64,000 nt of DNA from Neobacillus bataviensis (GTDB lineage: Bacteria > Bacillota > Bacilli > Bacillales_B > DSM-18226), in assembly GCF_019969725.1 (NCBI RefSeq), contig NZ_JAHXYW010000005.1, positions 310,001 to 374,000 on the forward strand. Direction: 5' to 3'. Below the pieces are notes generated by a model. It worked only from the letters and a program-made list of their open reading frames with translations. It was not told where the DNA came from and did no database searches. The position numbers were made by a program, and so were the translations under genes. Of the stretch, positions 8,299-23,604 are shown piece by piece. Within the stretch, counting starts at the first letter, position 1. The number at the start of each line of letters is the position of its first letter.

Positions 8299-8335
8299 AA
8301 AACCCCTGCCCATTAAGAGCAGGGGTTATTTTTAT
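8299..8335 (-). terminator. Terminator of the glycolytic operon
   Basis: AACCCCTGCTC...GGGCAGGGGTTTT on the minus strand, directly after the eno stop, with a T-rich tail. It is symmetric enough to work in both directions. Confidence 0.85.
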
Positions 8336-8340
8336 AAAAA

Positions 8341-13164
<4,824 letters not shown>

Positions 13165-13202
13165 GTAAAGGACCTCCTACATATGTAAGTGACTTAATAA
13201 TA

Positions 13203-13236
13203 AAAAAGGAGAGGGGGAATCCTCCCCACTCCCCTT
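13203..13236 (-). terminator. Terminator-like hairpin between gap and pgk
   Basis: On the minus strand GGAGTGGGG-AGGATT-CCCCCTCTCC followed by TTTTTT. It lies inside the operon, so it probably acts as a partial terminator or as a 3'-end stabiliser of the abundant cggR-gap mRNA, as known for B. subtilis gapA. Confidence 0.7.
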
Positions 13237-13288
13237 GGAATACCATTAACCATTATAAAGGATTTATCGTTGGAAATTCAATCCAATA

Positions 13289-14338
<1,050 letters not shown>

Positions 14339-14348
14339 TTAAAAGGAT

Positions 14349-15371
14349 TTACCCTTTCAATAACCTGGTTGCGACACCTTCATCGGTAATTAAAATCGTC
14401 GATGCCGGCGCTTGTTTCATATAGGCTTTGATGGCTTTTGCCTTAGAGGCTCCCCCTGCCACCGCAATCACGTTTGGAATGTTTGCTAGGTCTTCAAGCT
14501 GGAGACCAATCGTCAGAACCTTGTGGACAATCTCGCCTTCTTCATTAAAATAGTAACCAAATGCTTCAGAAGCAGCTTGCTCCTGTTCAAGCTTTTTTAA
14601 GATAGCAGGACTGCTTTTTCGCCTTTTGGCCATTGTGATAGCATCCCCTATTCCATGGAGTACCATGCTTGCTGATCTAATTAGGTTTAAAACCTCATGA
14701 ATGTCAGGTTCTTTAATCAGCGATTCATAAATTTCCATACTGACTTGGTCAGGAACATAAAAGACGCGATGCTTTGATTGAGTGTTTTGAGACATAATCG
14801 AGCTGATCGTGTTTGCTTGATTATGTACATCCTCCCCTACTCCGCCGCGGGCCGGAACAAACAATAATTCCTTATTCGAAAGCTCTGGCGAAAGCCTTTC
14901 TGCAACAGCCGCCATTGTAGACCCGCCTGTTACTGCGATGATATTTTTTCCTTCAAGAAGCTTTTTCATGCAAGCTGCACATGCCTTGCCAAGCTCGCCT
15001 TTAACCATGGACGACTCATCACTGTCACCGGGTACAATAATGACTTTTCGAATGCCCAACCGGTGTTTTAATTCCAGCTCCATGACATCCATACCCTTTA
15101 ATTCACGCATGAGACCTTCCAAATCTTCTAGTAAATTTTTCCCTTCGTCAGTCAAACTCATTCCTACATTGTTAATGTAAATAAGATTCTGATCTTTGAG
15201 GAAGTCTACTTCACTACGAAGAATTCTTTCGGTAAAGCCAAGGCTGACTGCTAAACTTCTTCTTCCTACTGGCTGCATAAATCCTATGTAACGCAGGATA
15301 GAATAGCGTTTTTGCAGAACCTGAAGGAAATCGGGTAATAATCTTTTAGTGATATCGATGAATGACTGCAT
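14349..15371 (-). CDS. cggR: Central glycolytic genes regulator CggR
   Basis: SorC-family repressor of the gap operon, released from DNA by fructose-1,6-bisphosphate. The 340 residues comprise an N-terminal winged helix (about 1-90, with RRSLAVSLGFTERILRSEVDFL) and a C-terminal sugar-phosphate-binding domain (VTGGSTMAAVAERL; VAGGASKAKAI). It is the first gene of the operon it controls, and its operator lies just upstream. Confidence 0.96.
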   Translation of the reverse strand: MQSFIDITKRLLPDFLQVLQKRYSILRYIGFMQPVGRRSLAVSLGFTERILRSEVDFLKDQNLIYINNVGMSLTDEGKNLLEDLEGLMRELKGMDVMELELKHRLGIRKVIIVPGDSDESSMVKGELGKACAACMKKLLEGKNIIAVTGGSTMAAVAERLSPELSNKELLFVPARGGVGEDVHNQANTISSIMSQNTQSKHRVFYVPDQVSMEIYESLIKEPDIHEVLNLIRSASMVLHGIGDAITMAKRRKSSPAILKKLEQEQAASEAFGYYFNEEGEIVHKVLTIGLQLEDLANIPNVIAVAGGASKAKAIKAYMKQAPASTILITDEGVATRLLKG

Positions 15372-15402
15372 GATTTACCATGCTCCTTTATAATATGTTG
15401 TT

Positions 15403-15441
15403 GGTCAAAAAATGTCCACCCTAGACATATTATGTCCCACC
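15403..15441 (-). promoter_or_regulatory. CggR operator before cggR
   Basis: On the minus strand GGGACATAATATGTC and, six bases on, GGACATTTTTTGACC form the tandem GGGAC-N6-TGTC pair typical of CggR operators. It lies about 30-70 nt before the cggR start, which fits autorepression of the whole glycolytic operon. Confidence 0.8.
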
Positions 15442-15449
15442 TGATTCAA

Positions 15450-15493
15450 AAAAAAATCACCCTTGCTACATTTTTTATTGTAACAGGAGTGAA
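15450..15493 (-). terminator. Terminator after the glutaredoxin-like gene
   Basis: On the minus strand CACTCCTGTTACA pairs with TGTAGCAAGGGTG (one mismatch, two G-U pairs), then nine T. It separates this gene from the cggR promoter. Confidence 0.75.
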
Positions 15494-15506
15494 AACCTAT
15501 TTCAAC

Positions 15507-15758
15507 TTATAAATCCGCCTTTTTTTCCTGTAAACGGTTACTTATGTCAAATTTGTTAATCATCCCATAGGCAACCTCTTCCCCATCGAGATGAACAACC
15601 GGAATCATCAATCCATAAAGCTCGGTTAATTCATCACTTTGCTCAATATCGATTTCTTTGAGTTCGAAATCCCACTCCTTTTTAAGCTCAAGAAGCTCTG
15701 CCTTTGCCTTCTCACAAAGCGGGCAGCGATTTCTAGTATATAACGTAATTTGCGGCAT
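15507..15758 (-). CDS. Glutaredoxin-family thiol protein
   Basis: An 83-residue thioredoxin-fold protein with the redox motif CPLC at Cys12-Cys15, a cis-Pro region IPVVHLDGEEVA and no other domain. This small glutaredoxin-like protein is commonly found between sigL and cggR in Bacillus. The reduction partner and substrate are not known. It lies 15 nt downstream of sigL and is probably cotranscribed with it. Confidence 0.85.
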   Translation of the reverse strand: MPQITLYTRNRCPLCEKAKAELLELKKEWDFELKEIDIEQSDELTELYGLMIPVVHLDGEEVAYGMINKFDISNRLQEKKADL

Positions 15759-15773
15759 TGATTTTTTCCTTCC

Positions 15774-17102
15774 TTAATTAAATCTTTTTCTTTTGGATGA
15801 GGACGGAATCCCCAGTTGGTCGCGGTATTTGGCAATGGTCCGCCTTGAAACAACGATTCCCTCTGCCGTCTTCAATTGGTCCACAATTTCCTGATCTGAT
15901 AACGGTTTTTCTTTATTCTCTTTTTCTATCAACCTGCTAATAGCATTTTTAACTTGGGTGGAGGAAGTGTTTTCATCCTCTGAAACCGTTTGGATTGTAC
16001 TGGTAAAAAAGGATTTTAACGTTACGGTTCCTACTGGCGTTTGCACGTATTTTTCCCTTACAGCACGGCTGACGGTAGATTCATGAATGTCTAGTTCTGC
16101 GGCCACTTCCTTCATCGTCATAGGCACTAAATATTGCGCACCTTTTTGAAAAAAAGCAGGCTGCTTCTCGACAATCTTTGCTACAACCTTCGTCAGTGTC
16201 TCCTTCCGCTGTTCAATGCTCTTTAAGATCCATTGGTAATCCTGAAATTTTTCTTGTAAAAAACGGTTTACCTGAGTATCCTGGTCTTTGAATTTTTTAT
16301 AGTACGTTTCATTAAAGCTTATCCTTGGAATCGGATCATCAAACATCCGAACCGTTAAACCATCCTCAGTTTGTTCGATAATTGCATCGGGCGTAATGTA
16401 GGCTGCGCTAGCGGTTCCCCCGGTTAAAATCGCTGCAGGCTTTGGATTAAGAACCTGAATCTCATCGAAAACATCTTGAATTTCCTTTAAAGTGACCTGA
16501 AGCTCTTTTGAAATTTGCTTCCATTTCTTTTCAGCAAAAGGAACAAAATAGTTAGCAATAATATTTAGGGCAAGCTCATTATTAGGATTTTGATAATAAA
16601 TTTGCATCAAGAGGCATTCTTGAAGATCTCTTGCGCCTATTCCTGCTGGCTCGAGCGTTTGCAGAACGGCTAAACATTCTTCTACTAAATCCTCTGATAC
16701 CTTTAAGTATTCAGCAATTTCACTGAAATCACCCAAGAAGTAACCGTTTTCATCAAGATTCTGTATAAGATGACGAATGACTTTTAATTGTTCCGCAGAC
16801 AATTTTTTTATGTTTAATTGAGAAATTAATTGCTCTTCTAACGAAAATTTCTTTTCCGCAATTTGGTCAATCCAGTCTTTTTCTTCTTTTTGGTATTTTC
16901 GGCGATTTCGATCGATTAGGGGATTCATCGGCTTTACATTCTCATGCTCCACTTGAATAAGGGGATTTTCTAGCGCCTTATTTTCTAAAAAAGCTGTCAG
17001 TTCCTGCGCTGAATATTGCAATAAGGCAATCGCCTGGGACAATTCCTGCGTCATCGCGAGTTTTAATGTTTGCTGTTGCCATAATCCTGCCTTTAAATTC
17101 AT
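15774..17102 (-). CDS. sigL: RNA polymerase sigma-54 factor (SigL)
   Basis: Alternative sigma factor for -12/-24 promoters that needs AAA+ activators. The 442 residues show the Gln-rich activator-binding region I (LKAGLWQQQTLKLAMTQELSQAIALLQYS), the core-binding domain, the helix-turn-helix (EVAAELDIHESTVSRAVREKYVQTP, about 335-360) and the RpoN box SRRTIAKYRDQLGI at the C-terminus. In B. subtilis it drives levanase, acetoin and amino-acid catabolic genes. Confidence 0.96.
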   Translation of the reverse strand: MNLKAGLWQQQTLKLAMTQELSQAIALLQYSAQELTAFLENKALENPLIQVEHENVKPMNPLIDRNRRKYQKEEKDWIDQIAEKKFSLEEQLISQLNIKKLSAEQLKVIRHLIQNLDENGYFLGDFSEIAEYLKVSEDLVEECLAVLQTLEPAGIGARDLQECLLMQIYYQNPNNELALNIIANYFVPFAEKKWKQISKELQVTLKEIQDVFDEIQVLNPKPAAILTGGTASAAYITPDAIIEQTEDGLTVRMFDDPIPRISFNETYYKKFKDQDTQVNRFLQEKFQDYQWILKSIEQRKETLTKVVAKIVEKQPAFFQKGAQYLVPMTMKEVAAELDIHESTVSRAVREKYVQTPVGTVTLKSFFTSTIQTVSEDENTSSTQVKNAISRLIEKENKEKPLSDQEIVDQLKTAEGIVVSRRTIAKYRDQLGIPSSSKRKRFN

Positions 17103-17191
17103 GTTAATCTCTCCCCCTTATTATCTATTTTACATGAAAGAGGGGGTTTTGGGGTATGGAAATTGTTAATAGTCTTTTCTGGGAGCAAAAT

Positions 17192-17224
17192 AAAAACCCC
17201 CTGTTTTGGAAAAACAGAGGGCTT
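17192..17224 (-). terminator. Terminator of the tRNA-Arg gene
   Basis: On the minus strand CCCTCTGTTTT-TCC-AAAACAGGGGG then TTTTTATTTT. It starts a few bases after the tRNA 3' end. Confidence 0.85.
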
Positions 17225-17230
17225 TCATGA

Positions 17231-17302
17231 CGCGCTCGGAGGGAATCGAACCCCCATTTTAAGAACCGGAATCTTACGTGCTATCCGTTGCACCACGAGC
17301 GC
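17231..17302 (-). tRNA. tRNA-Arg (anticodon CCG)
   Basis: Cloverleaf seen directly: acceptor GCGCTCG/CGAGCGC, D-stem GTGC/GCAC, anticodon stem TAAGA/TCTTA with loop TTCCGGT (anticodon CCG, reads CGG), T-stem GGGGG/CCCTC with loop TTCGATT, discriminator G. The CCA end is not encoded. A single tRNA-Arg at this place, next to clpP, is also found in B. subtilis. Confidence 0.95.
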
Positions 17303-17430
17303 AAATTATTAGCGACTTACCTATTATATGCCAGATTCCTTCACATTGCAAGTAGAAAATGGGTTTAAAATAAACTAAACTGGATAAGATGAATTAGGGA
17401 AAGCTGTCGAACAATTTTAAAGTCAAACTG

Positions 17431-17461
17431 TTTGACCTTTATTGACCATCCAGTGTATGAT
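17431..17461 (+). promoter_or_regulatory. clpP promoter with CtsR operator
   Basis: The heptad pair TTTGACC-TTT-ATTGACC (17431-17447; reverse complement GGTCAAT-AAA-GGTCAAA) is the CtsR recognition sequence. Its first heptad contains the -35 TTGACC, with TATGAT 18 nt on as -10. A further half site (AGTCAAA) lies just before. This predicts heat-shock control by CtsR as in other Bacillus clp genes. Confidence 0.85.
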
Positions 17462-17508
17462 AACAATACATAATGTTTTTACCTTTTCTAATCAAAGGAG
17501 GAAAAAAA

Positions 17509-18114
17509 ATGAATTTGATCCCTACAGTAATTGAACAAACAAACCGGGGCGAAAGAGCATATGACATCTATTCCCGTCTATTAAAAGACCGGATCATCAT
17601 GCTAGGAAGTGCCATTGATGATCATGTAGCAAACAGCATTGTTGCTCAATTATTATTCCTTGAAGCTGATAACCCAGAAAAAGATATTTCCCTTTATATC
17701 AACAGCCCTGGCGGAAGCATTACTGCCGGTATGGCTATTTATGATACTATGCAGTTCATTAAGCCAAACGTACAAACAATCTGTATCGGTATGGCTGCAT
17801 CCATGGGTGCATTCCTTCTTGCAGCAGGTGAAAAAGGAAAGCGCTATGCCCTTCCAAATGCCGAAGTCATGATTCACCAGCCACTTGGCGGTGCACAAGG
17901 ACAGGCAACCGAAATCGAGATTGCTGCTAAGCGCATTCTCTTCCTTCGTGAGAAATTAAATGGTATTTTAGCGGAACGTACTGGCCAGTCTCTTGAAGTA
18001 ATCAGCAAAGACACTGACCGCGATAACTTCATGACTGCTGAACGCGCGAAAGAATATGGTCTAGTTGACCACATTATTACTCGTAATTCTCTTGATGATA
18101 AAACTAAAAAGTAA
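17509..18114 (+). CDS. clpP: ATP-dependent Clp protease proteolytic subunit
   Basis: Serine peptidase that forms the tetradecameric chamber used by ClpX and ClpC; among its substrates are tmRNA-tagged proteins. The start [11 protein letters not shown] follows AAAGGAGG. Catalytic Ser98 (GMAASMGAF) and His123 (VMIHQPLGG) are visible; the acidic member is the Asp near 172. The 201-residue length is normal. It is one of few plus-strand genes, with its own CtsR-type promoter and terminator. Confidence 0.98.
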   Translation: MNLIPTVIEQTNRGERAYDIYSRLLKDRIIMLGSAIDDHVANSIVAQLLFLEADNPEKDISLYINSPGGSITAGMAIYDTMQFIKPNVQTICIGMAASMGAFLLAAGEKGKRYALPNAEVMIHQPLGGAQGQATEIEIAAKRILFLREKLNGILAERTGQSLEVISKDTDRDNFMTAERAKEYGLVDHIITRNSLDDKTKK

Positions 18115-18122
18115 TTGTTTTG

Positions 18123-18152
18123 AGCAACTGGCTTTGTGGCCGGTTGCTTTTT
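18123..18152 (+). terminator. Terminator of clpP
   Basis: GAGCAACTGGC-TTTGT-GGCCGGTTGC then TTTTTTG, 9 nt after the clpP stop. Confidence 0.85.
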
Positions 18153-18233
18153 TGTTTTTGTGGCTAGAAGGGACTTTTTTTCATTTTTTCTAGGGCGTAG
18201 GTGCCCTTTCTAACTACCTGGAAGGTTTTTTCG

Positions 18234-18521
18234 GGTCATAGGCATGTCGAGCTTCTCCTAATTACCCTAGCCCCTTTTTTCTTCGGTCATAGGCAATAGA
18301 AGCCTCTCCTAATTACCCTGGCGCCCATTCTTCTTTGGTCATAGCCATTAGGAGCTTCTCCTAATTACCCTGGCTCTCTTTTTTCTTCGTTCATGGGCAT
18401 TTGGAGCTTCTCCTAATTACCCTGGCCCCCTTTTTTCTTTGGTCATGGGCATTTGGAGCTTCTCCTAATTACCCTGGCTCCCTTTTTTCTTTGGTCATGG
18501 GCATTAGGAGCCTATCTTAAT
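18234..18521. repeat. 52-bp tandem repeat between clpP and crh
   Basis: Units start at 18234, 18285, 18337, 18389, 18441 and 18493, giving five full copies of 51-52 bp and a shortened sixth. Each unit reads GGTCATgGGCAT, then a dyad close to ATTAGGAGcttCTCCTAAT, then TACCCTGGC and a pyrimidine tract (CCCTTTTTTCTTT). The last two complete units are nearly identical, earlier ones more diverged. There is no open frame of note across it. It fills the space between the convergent clpP and crh genes. Confidence 0.9.
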
Positions 18522-18533
18522 GACGGTAAATTT

Positions 18534-18572
18534 AAAAGGGTTTGGCATCCTAATGTGCCAAACCCTTTTTTT
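18534..18572. terminator. Bidirectional terminator next to crh
   Basis: AAAAGGGTTTGGCA...TGCCAAACCCTTTT, a 14-bp perfect stem with T runs on both sides, at the crh stop. Confidence 0.9.
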
Positions 18573-18828
18573 AATGTTCCTTCTGAATAAATTCAGCTAA
18601 AGCATGAATGGCGTTTTCTTCGTCATCGCCGTCTGCAATAATATTAATCACGACACCTGAACCCACTGCTAAGCTCATTAAGCCCATAATGCTTTTGGCA
18701 TTTACTTTCTTGCCATCTTTTTCTAGAAAAATATCGGCAGAAAACCGGTTGGCTTCCTGGACAAAAAGGGCCGCTGGGCGCGCTTGAAGTCCTGTTCTTA
18801 ATTTTACTTCTACTTCTTTTACTAGCAT
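18571..18828 (-). CDS. crh: HPr-like catabolite repression protein Crh
   Basis: Paralog of HPr that acts only in regulation. The residue that HPr uses for phosphotransfer (His15) is Gln15 here (RTGLQARPAA), while Ser46, the site used by HPr kinase, is kept (NAKSIMGL). P-Ser-Crh is a corepressor for CcpA. Length 85 residues, as in B. subtilis; the ATG follows AGGAGG by 8 nt. Crh also binds methylglyoxal synthase in B. subtilis. Its kinase gene hprK is in this window. Confidence 0.96.
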   Translation of the reverse strand: MLVKEVEVKLRTGLQARPAALFVQEANRFSADIFLEKDGKKVNAKSIMGLMSLAVGSGVVINIIADGDDEENAIHALAEFIQKEH

Positions 18829-18896
18829 AATTGTATTCCTCCTCATGTTTTTTCTCTTTATATCTTTGAAGCTTATTCAAAATTTCACAAACTATT

Positions 18897-19847
18897 CTAG
18901 TTTCTAACATCCATTTCCCCAACACGCAGTTTCTCGGCGATGTCATCAATTTTTCTTAAGCGATGATTAATGCCCGATTTACTGATAGTGCCGCCGGAGA
19001 CCATTTCACCAAGTTCTTTTAAGGTCACATCAGTATAATTTAAACGAAGCTCGGCAATTTCCCGTAGCTTTTCCGGCAGGATTTGCAATCCGACTGTTTG
19101 ATCAATAAAGCGGATATTTTCGACCTGCCTGATGGAGGCACCTATCGTTTTGTTAAGATTTGCGGTTTCACAGTTTACCAAACGATTAACTGAATTCCTC
19201 ATATCCCTTACAATTCTTACGTCCTCAAACCGAAGTAATGCATTATGGGCACCGATGATATTTAAAAACTCGGTGATTTTCTCCGCTTCCTTTAAATAAG
19301 TAATATAGCCTTTTTTCCGCTCAAGTGTCTTACTGTTGAGCCCGAATGTATTCATCAATTCGCACAAAGAATCATTATGTTCTTTATAGAGCGAAGCAAT
19401 TTCTAAATGATAAGAAGACGTTTCCGGATTATTGACAGAACCACCGGCAAGAAATGCACCACGTAGATAAGAACGCTTACAACACTTCTTTTTGATCAAT
19501 TCAGGTGCAATATCATGAATAAAGGTAAACCCTTCACCAAGAATTTTCGTGTCCTCAAGAATCTCCTTCGCCTGTTCGGATAAACGTACAATATAGACGT
19601 TGTTCTTTTTCAGGCGCATCTTCTTTCGTACTAGCAATTCTACCTGGACTTGGTAGCTTTTTTTCAATAACGTATAAATTCTTCTGGCAATCGCAGCATT
19701 TTCGGTTTGAATATCGACAACTAACTTACGATTTGAAAAGGAAAGGGAACCGTTCATGCGAATTAAAGCGGATAGCTCCGCATGAATACAGCAAGTTTTC
19801 ACTTCCAAGTTAGTTAATTCCTTTTTCGTTTCCGAAGCGAAAGACAT
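18897..19847 (-). CDS. whiA: WhiA family DNA-binding protein
   Basis: Conserved Gram-positive protein with a degenerate LAGLIDADG homing-endonuclease fold (about 95-200) and a C-terminal helix-turn-helix ([27 protein letters not shown]). In B. subtilis it affects cell division and nucleoid segregation. The start is [16 protein letters not shown] after AGGTGAGGGG. It forms a unit with yvcK, rapZ and the nudix gene upstream and crh downstream. Confidence 0.96.
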   Translation of the reverse strand: MSFASETKKELTNLEVKTCCIHAELSALIRMNGSLSFSNRKLVVDIQTENAAIARRIYTLLKKSYQVQVELLVRKKMRLKKNNVYIVRLSEQAKEILEDTKILGEGFTFIHDIAPELIKKKCCKRSYLRGAFLAGGSVNNPETSSYHLEIASLYKEHNDSLCELMNTFGLNSKTLERKKGYITYLKEAEKITEFLNIIGAHNALLRFEDVRIVRDMRNSVNRLVNCETANLNKTIGASIRQVENIRFIDQTVGLQILPEKLREIAELRLNYTDVTLKELGEMVSGGTISKSGINHRLRKIDDIAEKLRVGEMDVRN

Positions 19848-19894
19848 TCCCCTCACCTCAATCACTTACTTTAGTTTTAGCATGCATACCTTAT

Positions 19895-20878
19895 TTACGC
19901 TTCATACCGCTTTTTGGTTTCAGTAATCAGCAAATTATATAAAATTTTCGCCACTTTTTTGGGATCGTGCCGAAGTGCTCCATTTTCTAAATAAGCGATT
20001 TCGGCATGCACGACCTCAATACCAAGTTCGAATAACTCCGGCAAATCGTATGCCACCGGCTGGGCCAGTTCTTCTTTGTAGCGGAGCTGTACATCCGGCG
20101 GAACTTCTTCATTATTTACAAGAATGGTATCTATAAAAGCGCAGCTCATATGATCATAAAGAGCCTTTACATGGTCGCTTGCGGAATACCCATGTGTTTC
20201 TCCAGCCTGTGTCATCAAATTACAAATATACACCTTTTTAGCATGTGAACGGCATACTTCATCCCCTAAACGGGGAACAAGCAGATTAGGCAATATGCTG
20301 GTATACAAGCTTCCCGGGCCAATGATGATTAAATCAGCCTGCCGGATCGCTTGAATCGTTTCTGGCAACGGTCGAATTTTGGTTGGAGTCATAAAAACCT
20401 TTTTGATTTTTTTTCCAGAGTAAGGAATTTTCGATTCTCCTGACACAATCGTGCCATCTTCCATTTCCGCATGCAAAATCACACTTTGATTCGCGGCTGG
20501 CAAAACTTTGCCACGAACATTCAAGATTTTACTCATCTCTTGAATGGCATGAACAAAATTTCCGGTAATCGAGGTCATCGCAGCCAGGATTAAGTTTCCC
20601 AGCGAATGTCCCGAAAGTTCATTCGATGTTTTAAAGCGATGCTGAAACATTTCCTCAACAAGGGGTTCAACATCGGAAAGGGATGCTAAAACATTGCGAA
20701 TGTCACCTGGAGGAGGGATATGCAGGTCCTCGCGCAGCCGTCCGGAGCTTCCCCCGTCATCGGCAACTGTCACAATGGCGGTAATATCAACAGGATACTG
20801 CTTTAAACCACGCAATAATACCGGCAATCCTGTCCCCCCGCCAATGACGACAATGCGAGGCTGTCTTAACTCTCTCAT
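19895..20878 (-). CDS. yvcK: Gluconeogenesis factor YvcK (CofD-like)
   Basis: Binds UDP-GlcNAc and is needed for growth on gluconeogenic carbon sources and for normal cell shape; it is a target of the PrkC kinase. The CofD-like nucleotide motif [17 protein letters not shown] is at the N-terminus and [13 protein letters not shown] follows. Length 327. The start overlaps the rapZ stop (ATGA). Confidence 0.95.
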   Translation of the reverse strand: MRELRQPRIVVIGGGTGLPVLLRGLKQYPVDITAIVTVADDGGSSGRLREDLHIPPPGDIRNVLASLSDVEPLVEEMFQHRFKTSNELSGHSLGNLILAAMTSITGNFVHAIQEMSKILNVRGKVLPAANQSVILHAEMEDGTIVSGESKIPYSGKKIKKVFMTPTKIRPLPETIQAIRQADLIIIGPGSLYTSILPNLLVPRLGDEVCRSHAKKVYICNLMTQAGETHGYSASDHVKALYDHMSCAFIDTILVNNEEVPPDVQLRYKEELAQPVAYDLPELFELGIEVVHAEIAYLENGALRHDPKKVAKILYNLLITETKKRYEA

Positions 20879-21768
20879 GTTGTTTTATCCTTTCTCCTCT
20901 CAATGTCACGGTGTGAAACACAAGTCTTGTAATCATTTTGGAAAAAGCGGCCGATGTATTCAGCTAAGGCTACGGATCGGTGCTGCCCGCCTGTACAGCC
21001 AATGGCAATCACCAGCTGGGCCTTCCCTTCTCGCTTATAGTGCGGAAGCATGAAATTTAGCAAATCCGTAACTTTTTCCAAAAATTTATGCGTCTCATTC
21101 CATTTCAAAACATAATTGGAGACTTCTTCATCCAGGCCTGTCTTCGGACGCATATGGTCGATATAGTGCGGGTTCGGCAGGAAGCGTACATCGAAAACAA
21201 GATCCGCATCAATTGGAATCCCGTGCTTAAAGCCAAACGACATGACATTGACAGTAAAGATTAGTTGTTTATTCGCGGTAAATTCCGTTAATATCTTCTC
21301 ACGTAATTCACGTGGTTTCATCTGGGAAGTGTTGTAAATTAATTGGGCACGCCCTTTTAACTCTTCAAGGAGCTCCCGTTCAAGGATGATTCCTTCCAGC
21401 GGAGAACCGGATGGTGCAAGCGGATGTGAGCGCCTGGTTTCTTTATAGCGTCGGACCAAGGTTGCATCATCTGAATCTAAAAATAAAATCTGCGGATTCA
21501 CCCAGGAAGTTTCTGCCAGCTCATCTAAGGCCTTAAAAAGGTGATCGAAAAACTCTCTTCCCCTTAAGTCCATAACAAGGGCAACTTTATTCATTTTATT
21601 CCCTGATTCCTTCATAAGTTCAAGGAATTTTGGAAGCAGTGTAGGAGGTAAATTGTCGACACAGAAAAACCCCAAATCCTCAAAGCTTTGAATTGCCACA
21701 GTCTTTCCAGCTCCGGACATTCCGGTAATAATGACCATCTGAGTGTCGCTTGTCGAACCGGTACTCAT
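20875..21768 (-). CDS. rapZ: RNase adapter / nucleotide-binding protein RapZ (YvcJ)
   Basis: P-loop protein, 297 residues. Walker A GMSGAGKT is at residues 16-23 and the C-terminal DUF that binds GlcN6P in E. coli RapZ is present ([19 protein letters not shown]). In B. subtilis YvcJ hydrolyses GTP and affects competence; the RNase-adapter role is known from enterobacteria, so that part is by analogy. Confidence 0.94.
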   Translation of the reverse strand: MSTGSTSDTQMVIITGMSGAGKTVAIQSFEDLGFFCVDNLPPTLLPKFLELMKESGNKMNKVALVMDLRGREFFDHLFKALDELAETSWVNPQILFLDSDDATLVRRYKETRRSHPLAPSGSPLEGIILERELLEELKGRAQLIYNTSQMKPRELREKILTEFTANKQLIFTVNVMSFGFKHGIPIDADLVFDVRFLPNPHYIDHMRPKTGLDEEVSNYVLKWNETHKFLEKVTDLLNFMLPHYKREGKAQLVIAIGCTGGQHRSVALAEYIGRFFQNDYKTCVSHRDIERRKDKTT

Positions 21769-21787
21769 TTCCCATTCCCCCTGTTAT

Positions 21788-22246
21788 TTAGCTTGGATCT
21801 AATCGATAACTGATCAGTGCAAAATCTTTTGTATACGTAAAAGTACCGTAGATAATTCCTTTTCCATGAATCATATAATCAATAATATGATAATCACCGG
21901 CGGCCATTGGCAGATTTTTAATCTGATTGATAGGATGCCACTCCAGTTTTCCTTCTTCCGATTCATCCAAATCCAGTCCATCAGAATCGGCAGCCACGAA
22001 GGTGAACATCATCCATTCAGATAAAAGCTGGTCGCCTTCTTTCATAATAAAGGTAAAAATTCCTTTTAATTGTGGGTTTTTTAAGTATACTCCCGTTTCT
22101 TCACGGTATTCCCTAATGCAAGAGTCCCGCACCGATTCGCCTGGCTCCATTTTACCACCCGGAGCAACCCACCAGCCGCGCCTCGGTTTCTGCAGCAACA
22201 ATACTTTATCATCTCTTATTAATACGCAATTAGTGACACGCTGCAC
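21788..22246 (-). CDS. yvcI: Nudix hydrolase YvcI
   Basis: Nudix box GKMEPGESVRDSCIREYREETG (about residues 31-52) is complete with the REEXXE metal-binding Glu residues. 8-oxo-dGTPase-like by family, but the substrate is not proven. Two GTG codons could start it: the one chosen is 8 nt after AAGG; the other, three codons upstream, would leave only one base between site and start. It heads the yvcI-rapZ-yvcK-whiA-crh unit. Confidence 0.9.
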   Translation of the reverse strand: MQRVTNCVLIRDDKVLLLQKPRRGWWVAPGGKMEPGESVRDSCIREYREETGVYLKNPQLKGIFTFIMKEGDQLLSEWMMFTFVAADSDGLDLDESEEGKLEWHPINQIKNLPMAAGDYHIIDYMIHGKGIIYGTFTYTKDFALISYRLDPS

Positions 22247-22305
22247 AATACACACCTTCTTACTAAAGCGTAAGCGCCTTGAAATATCCTGATATAATTC
22301 ATTTC

Positions 22306-22334
22306 ATTATACTATTTTTAGGTTGCAGTCACAA
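22306..22334 (-). promoter_or_regulatory. Promoter for the yvcI-rapZ-yvcK-whiA-crh unit
   Basis: TTGTGA, 17-nt spacer, TATAAT on the minus strand, about 60 nt before yvcI. Confidence 0.6.
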
Positions 22335-22397
22335 TGAATACAAATTTGATATTTCTGTTAATATTTATCGTGGCAGACTTATTTATTTGCAGCAAAC

Positions 22398-22436
22398 AAA
22401 AAAATAGCGCAGGCTGCTGGACCTGCGCTGGAAAAG
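22398..22436 (-). terminator. Terminator downstream of trxB
   Basis: On the minus strand AGCGCAGG-N9-CCTGCGCT then ATTTTTTTG. It is about 110 nt after the trxB stop and before the next promoter. Confidence 0.85.
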
Positions 22437-22549
22437 GTATATATTTTTAAAGGGGGTCAATTTCCTTTATCATACCTTATCAATATTTCACTATTGTTAC
22501 AGGAGAGTTAAAACCGAGTAACTTTTTTGGAAGCGTTTTCCACACTCTA

Positions 22550-23506
<957 letters not shown>

Positions 23507-23521
23507 TCACTCCTTAAATAA

Positions 23522-23563
23522 AAAAAACGATTAAGTTTAGTATTTCCAACTTAATCGTATAAA
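23522..23563 (-). terminator. Terminator of the TPR-protein gene
   Basis: CGATTAAGTT-N10-AACTTAATCG with TTTTTTTT on the minus strand, between the TPR gene and trxB. Confidence 0.8.
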
Positions 23564-23604
23564 ACAATGATATTATAGTCTAATTTTATGCTCAAATTGA
23601 CAGC

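Noticed and set aside
18234..18521. CRISPR array
   Set aside because: Units are contiguous tandem repeats with no unique spacers, and no cas genes are near.
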